Below, piece by piece: positions 15,301-17,109 of a stretch of 17,109 nt of DNA (position 1 is its first letter; the number at the start of each line of letters is the position of its first letter). The position numbers were made by a program, and so were the translations under genes. Source of the DNA: JAPUDS01 sp039812985 (lineage in GTDB: Bacteria; Patescibacteriota; Saccharimonadia; Saccharimonadales; Saccharimonadaceae); the NCBI GenBank assembly GCA_039812985.1, contig JBDHUL010000019.1, positions 1 to 17,109 on the forward strand, given 5' to 3'. Below the pieces are notes generated by a model. That model was not told the origin of the DNA. It worked only from the letters and a program-made list of their open reading frames with translations, and did not search any database.

Positions 15301-16319
15301 AGTTGTGCGATAAACCTTTCAAATAACCACTGTGTGTCGGTCGGCCCAGGACAAGCTTCCGGATGAAACTGGACAGCAGCAAACGGCTTTTTGACATGAC
15401 AGATACCTTCGACTGACCCATCATTGAGGTTCGTAAACCAGACACGCCAGTCGCGCGGGAGACTTTTTGCATCCACCGCATAGCCATGATTTTGGCTGGT
15501 GATATAGCAACGGTCGTCGGTCGTATCCTGGCATGGTTGATTATGCCCGCGGTGGCCAAATGGCAGCTTGTAGGTCTTCGCCCCCGCGGCAAGCGCCATC
15601 AGCTGACTGCCGAGACATATTCCAAACAACGGTTTGCCGCCCGCCAAAACCTTTTTCGTCGTTGCAATCGCTTCAGTGTACGCCTCAGGGTCGCCCGGAC
15701 CATTCGACAAAAACACAGCGTCATACGACTCATTCGTGTAATCGTACGTATGCGGCACACGCTTTATCCGCACCGGAAATGCTGCGAGCGACCGGGCGAT
15801 ATTTTCCTTCGCACCACAGTCAACGAGTATGACAGTTTTCTTTTTGTCTGGATTATAAACTGTGGTATCCGGAACATTCGCGAAACATTGAACGGCTTTT
15901 TCCGGTACTATCTGGCGCTGTGCAACCGCGCCCATCATGACACCGCGACTGCGCAGATGTTTTGTCAGTGCACGCGTATCCACTCCAGAAAGCACCGGTA
16001 CGCCAGCGTCGTGCAACCATTCCAAGAGTGAATAGTCTGCGCCCTCGTGACTCCAATGCGGCGCCGCCTCGCTAACGACCACACCCCTCGCTTGCACCTT
16101 CGAGGACTCCCCATGAGCCGTGTTAACGCCATAATTGCCAATAAGCGGGTAGGTGAACACGAGTACCTGCCCGCTATATGATGGGTCGGTGAGCGACTCT
16201 ACATAACCCGTCATACCAGTGTTAAACACCACCTCGCCGTGATACGCCCCGTCCTGCCACTGCGGCATTTGACCTTGCCATGTCGTCCCGTCACTTAGCG
16301 TCAAGACTCCTTTTGTCAT
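15297..16319 (-). CDS. carA: carbamoyl-phosphate synthase small (glutaminase) subunit
   Basis: It hydrolyses glutamine and channels ammonia to CarB. The start is the ATG at 16319 (MTKGVLTLSDGTTWQG, 340 residues), because the conserved N-terminal domain begins there; the upstream frame runs through a terminator-like hairpin. Seen: FNTGMTGYVESLTDPSYSGQ (32-51), SNGPGDPE (205-212), the nucleophile region GICLGSQL (233-240; Cys235), ITSQNHGYAVD (273-283) and VQFHPEACPGP (316-326; His319, Glu321). The triad Cys-His-Glu is intact. RGHNQPC and SLPRDWRVWFTNLNDGS resemble the CAD glutaminase domain more than E. coli CarA, matching its partner. No Shine-Dalgarno precedes the ATG; instead a run of T ends right before it. 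Confidence 0.95.
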   Translation of the reverse strand: MTKGVLTLSDGTTWQGQMPQWQDGAYHGEVVFNTGMTGYVESLTDPSYSGQVLVFTYPLIGNYGVNTAHGESSKVQARGVVVSEAAPHWSHEGADYSLLEWLHDAGVPVLSGVDTRALTKHLRSRGVMMGAVAQRQIVPEKAVQCFANVPDTTVYNPDKKKTVILVDCGAKENIARSLAAFPVRIKRVPHTYDYTNESYDAVFLSNGPGDPEAYTEAIATTKKVLAGGKPLFGICLGSQLMALAAGAKTYKLPFGHRGHNQPCQDTTDDRCYITSQNHGYAVDAKSLPRDWRVWFTNLNDGSVEGICHVKKPFAAVQFHPEACPGPTDTQWLFERFIAQL

Positions 16320-16346
16320 AAAAAAATCGCCCCCACTGGAGCGATT
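16320..16346 (-). terminator. intrinsic terminator / possible attenuator abutting the carA start
   Basis: On the minus strand AATCGCTCC pairs with GGGGCGATT (9 bp including one T-G pair; loop AGTG; 16346-16325). The run of T continues to 16320, seven in all including two in the stem. The next base is the A of the carA ATG. This has all the parts of a rho-independent terminator. It could end the 28-residue microgene transcript, attenuate carAB, or both. Confidence 0.75.
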
Positions 16347-16349
16347 ATC
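16344..16349 (-). promoter_or_regulatory. possible -10 box for carA
   Basis: GATAAT on the minus strand, overlapping the first bases of the hairpin 5' arm. A transcript from here would start near 16337 and lack most of that arm, so it would escape termination. No -35 match is seen. Confidence 0.3.
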
Positions 16350-16361
16350 ACCCTTACTATT

Positions 16362-16427
16362 TTGCGCTAGCATGTGCCCGGTCGTTGACATTGCAGCCAG
16401 TGTACCAGCTGCATGACACCCGCGCAA
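16362..16427 (-). promoter_or_regulatory. structured leader between the microgene and carA
   Basis: On the minus strand TTGCGC (16427-16422) can pair with GCGCAA (16367-16362). They enclose a hairpin TGCAGC ... GCTGCA (16413-16408 with 16397-16392, loop 10 nt). This lies between the microgene stop and the terminator hairpin. Pairing was found by eye; no energy was computed. TGGTACACT inside the hairpin loop also reads as a weak extended -10. Confidence 0.35.
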
Positions 16428-16430
16428 GTC

Positions 16431-16517
16431 CTAGGCCCGTTTGCGTTTTTCGGCGGCGATTTTTTTCTTCCGGGCGCGTTTTATGTCCGCCCCGTGCCAG
16501 CTTTTATGCTTTGCCAT
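16431..16517 (-). CDS. 28-residue very basic microprotein upstream of carA
   Basis: The ORF starts MAKHKSWHGADIKRARK and ends with a second Lys/Arg cluster and TAG. It has 8 Lys, 4 Arg, 2 His, 1 Asp and 1 Glu (net about +10), the composition of a tiny ribosomal or other RNA-binding protein. It has both a consensus extended -10 (16546-16554) and a strong purine-rich ribosome-binding site (AGGAAAGG, 16533-16526, 8 nt before the ATG), which makes it one of the best-supported starts in the window. I do not recognise it as bTHX, bS22 or bL37, whose sequences differ as I recall them. An alternative is an Arg/Lys-rich leader peptide regulating carAB. Confidence 0.7.
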   Translation of the reverse strand: MAKHKSWHGADIKRARKKKIAAEKRKRA

Positions 16518-16545
16518 AATCCTTACCTTTCCTCTATTTGTTTTT

Positions 16546-16554
16546 ATTATACCA
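16546..16554 (-). promoter_or_regulatory. extended -10 promoter of the 28-residue microgene
   Basis: On the minus strand TGG (16554-16552) then a perfect TATAAT (16551-16546). No good -35 is seen, as is common with an extended -10. The predicted leader of about 22 nt contains the AGGAAAGG ribosome-binding site. It is divergent from the tRNA promoter. Confidence 0.68.
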
Positions 16555-16609
16555 GATATATTCCATCTATCTCTTTTCATAATACCGCGACGCATAACAT
16601 TCTTGATTG

Positions 16610-16638
16610 TTGAGAACGGCGAGCAATTTTGCTATACT
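16610..16638 (+). promoter_or_regulatory. strong promoter of the tRNA-Gln locus
   Basis: TTGAGA (16610-16615, five of six matches), a 17-nt spacer, and TATACT (16633-16638, five of six matches). The transcript start is expected near 16645, about 18 nt before the first tRNA half repeat. No other obvious promoter lies between here and the intact tRNA. Confidence 0.72.
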
Positions 16639-16662
16639 ACAGCCCGCACCTTTTGTGATAGC

Positions 16663-16790
16663 TGGGGAGTGGCCAAGTGGTAAGGCACCAGGCTGTTTGA
16701 GCACTGACAAGTGCGAGTCAGAAGAAAATAGTCCAGGACCAAAACCTCGTTATCTGGTTACGCCGCAGAAGTGCAGTTTTACAATTTCAT
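16663..16790 (+). repeat. tandem repeat unit 1 (128 bp) beginning with the tRNA-Gln 5' half
   Basis: The first 30 nt (16663-16692) equal the 5' half of the intact tRNA-Gln, from acceptor stem through D arm to the 5' strand of the anticodon stem (CCAGG). Instead of the anticodon loop, 98 nt of other sequence follow. These include two overlapping, mutually exclusive hairpins: GCACT-gaca-AGTGC (16701-16714) and CTGAC ... GTCAG (16704-16721). They also include CCAGGACCAAAACCT (16733-16747), the exact reverse complement of the anticodon arm of the intact tRNA. Confidence 0.92.
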
Positions 16791-16919
16791 TGGGAAGTGG
16801 CCAAGTGGTAAGGCACCAGGCTGTTTGAGCACTGACAAGTGCGAGTCAGAAGAAAAATAGTCCAGGACCAAAACCTCGTTATCTGGTTACGCCGCAGAAG
16901 TGCAGTTTTACAATTTCAT
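16791..16919 (+). repeat. tandem repeat unit 2 (129 bp) beginning with the tRNA-Gln 5' half
   Basis: Nearly identical to unit 1. The differences I see are G to A at 16795 in the acceptor strand (TGGGAAG for TGGGGAG) and one extra A in the A-run near 16853-16857. The inverted anticodon-arm copy is at 16862-16876. The unit ends exactly where the intact tRNA begins. Confidence 0.92.
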
Positions 16920-16994
16920 TGGGGAGTGGCCAAGTGGTAAGGCACCAGGTTTTGGTCCTGGTATTCGGGGGTTCGAGTCCCTCCTCCCCAGCCA
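16920..16994 (+). tRNA. tRNA-Gln, anticodon TTG
   Basis: A complete cloverleaf: acceptor TGGGGAG / CTCCCCA, D stem GCC / GGC, anticodon stem CCAGG / CCTGG with loop TTTTGGT (anticodon TTG at 16952-16954, reading CAA), a 5-nt variable loop, and T stem GGGGG / CCCTC with loop TTCGAGT. Discriminator G is at 16991 and CCA is encoded (16992-16994). The U1-A72 pair is typical of tRNA-Gln. A terminator follows. Confidence 0.97.
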
Positions 16995-17016
16995 AATTAG
17001 AGAAAAACTCCGAGAG

Positions 17017-17039
17017 GTCGCCCGAATGGGCGGCTTTTT
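17017..17039 (+). terminator. rho-independent terminator of the tRNA-Gln transcript
   Basis: GTCGCCC (17017-17023) pairs with GGGCGGC (17028-17034) around a GAAT loop, followed by TTTTT (17035-17039). Confidence 0.85.
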
Positions 17040-17041
17040 GG

Positions 17042-17065
17042 TTGGCGGCGCGCAGCGCCGACCAA
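17042..17065. other. strong inverted repeat after the tRNA terminator
   Basis: TTGG-CGGCGC (17042-17051), loop GCA, GCGCCG-(A)-CCAA (17055-17065): ten pairs with one bulged A. It has no T-run, so it is not itself a terminator. Purpose unknown. Confidence 0.55.
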
Positions 17066-17094
17066 GCGGTTTCAGGGGGTGATTTGATTTTACC

Positions 17095-17109
17095 GTCGCT
17101 GCAAGCGAC
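17095..17109. other. inverted repeat at the window edge
   Basis: GTCGCT-GCA-AGCGAC forms a perfect 6-bp stem with a 3-nt loop, ending at the last base. What follows is outside the window, so it cannot be interpreted. Confidence 0.4.

Noticed and set aside
16320..16330. UTP-sensed reiterative transcription at GATTTTTTT before carA
   Set aside because: This resembles E. coli codBA/upp start regions, but no -10 lies at the right distance upstream; the terminator reading is simpler.
16320..16427. N-terminal extension of carA to the ATG at 16427
   Set aside because: The extension translates the terminator hairpin and its T-run, and family conservation starts at the ATG at 16319.
16693..16790. 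CRISPR repeat or guide-RNA scaffold (GTTTGAG..., later GTTATC, resembles parts of a Cas9 scaffold)
   Set aside because: The likeness is only a few short words. There is no spacer array or cas gene, and the tRNA-derived parts explain the repeat edges.
16663..16790. A second and third functional tRNA-Gln
   Set aside because: Only the 5' halves are present; no matching anticodon loop, T arm or 3' acceptor strand follows within the unit.
16693..16790. Group I intron in the tRNA anticodon loop
   Set aside because: It is far too short for a group I intron, and no 3' exon follows the first two 5' halves; the only 3' half belongs to the intact tRNA.

Overview
The window (about half G+C, standard genetic code with TGA read as stop) is a compact bacterial chromosome segment. 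It holds eleven protein genes longer than 100 codons, at least two convincing microgenes below 45 codons, and a tRNA-Gln locus. Tight packing, scarce paralogues, and core replication and translation genes next to small orphan genes suggest a reduced-genome bacterium, most likely Patescibacteria/CPR (Saccharibacteria-like). This placement is inference: there is no rRNA or ribosomal-protein marker. Normal TGA stops (carA, carB) argue against code-25 lineages such as Gracilibacteria and Absconditabacteria.

Layout, left to right. 1-5025 (+): the 3' part of dnaX, then dnaB, a polytopic GT-C-like membrane protein, ybaB/ebfC and recR. This is the widespread dnaX-ybaB-recR cluster with dnaB and a membrane-protein gene set inside it. 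5090-6767 (+): an orphan 111-residue protein, a gap with a doubtful 58-codon ORF and a 7-bp microsatellite forming part of a promoter, then an NrnA-like DHH phosphoesterase. 6822-8255 (+): cysS. 8288-9609 (-): an AI-2E/PerM family permease and a 41-residue single-span membrane microprotein. 9655-11295 (+): a GlcD/D-lactate-dehydrogenase type flavoprotein, divergent from the microprotein. 11305-16319 (-): a membrane-anchored NodB-type polysaccharide deacetylase, and carB and carA overlapping by 4 bp. Both subunits look like the CAD/Bacteroidetes type of carbamoyl-phosphate synthetase. 16320-16554 (-): a structured carA leader with an intrinsic-terminator-like hairpin ending exactly at the carA start codon, and a very basic 28-residue microgene with its own promoter and ribosome-binding site. 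16610-17039 (+): a strong promoter, two tandem 128/129-bp repeats that each begin with the 5' half of tRNA-Gln, the intact tRNA-Gln(TTG), and a terminator.

Regulatory theme: several genes (membrane protein, DHH enzyme, permease, membrane microprotein, flavoprotein, possibly the deacetylase and recR) have a -10 hexamer only 6-11 nt before the start codon and no Shine-Dalgarno sequence, so their mRNAs should be leaderless or nearly so. Others (dnaB, ybaB, the 111-residue gene, cysS, the 28-residue microgene) have clear Shine-Dalgarno sequences. Both initiation modes seem to be used side by side.

The most unusual object is the tRNA-Gln locus. Each repeat carries a copy of the tRNA 5' half and, further on, a perfect 15-nt reverse complement of the tRNA anticodon arm. 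This could be a tandem insertion at the anticodon-loop attachment site of an integrase, a self-antisense tRNA precursor, or an assembly artefact. All identifications come from reading motifs; no database search was run.
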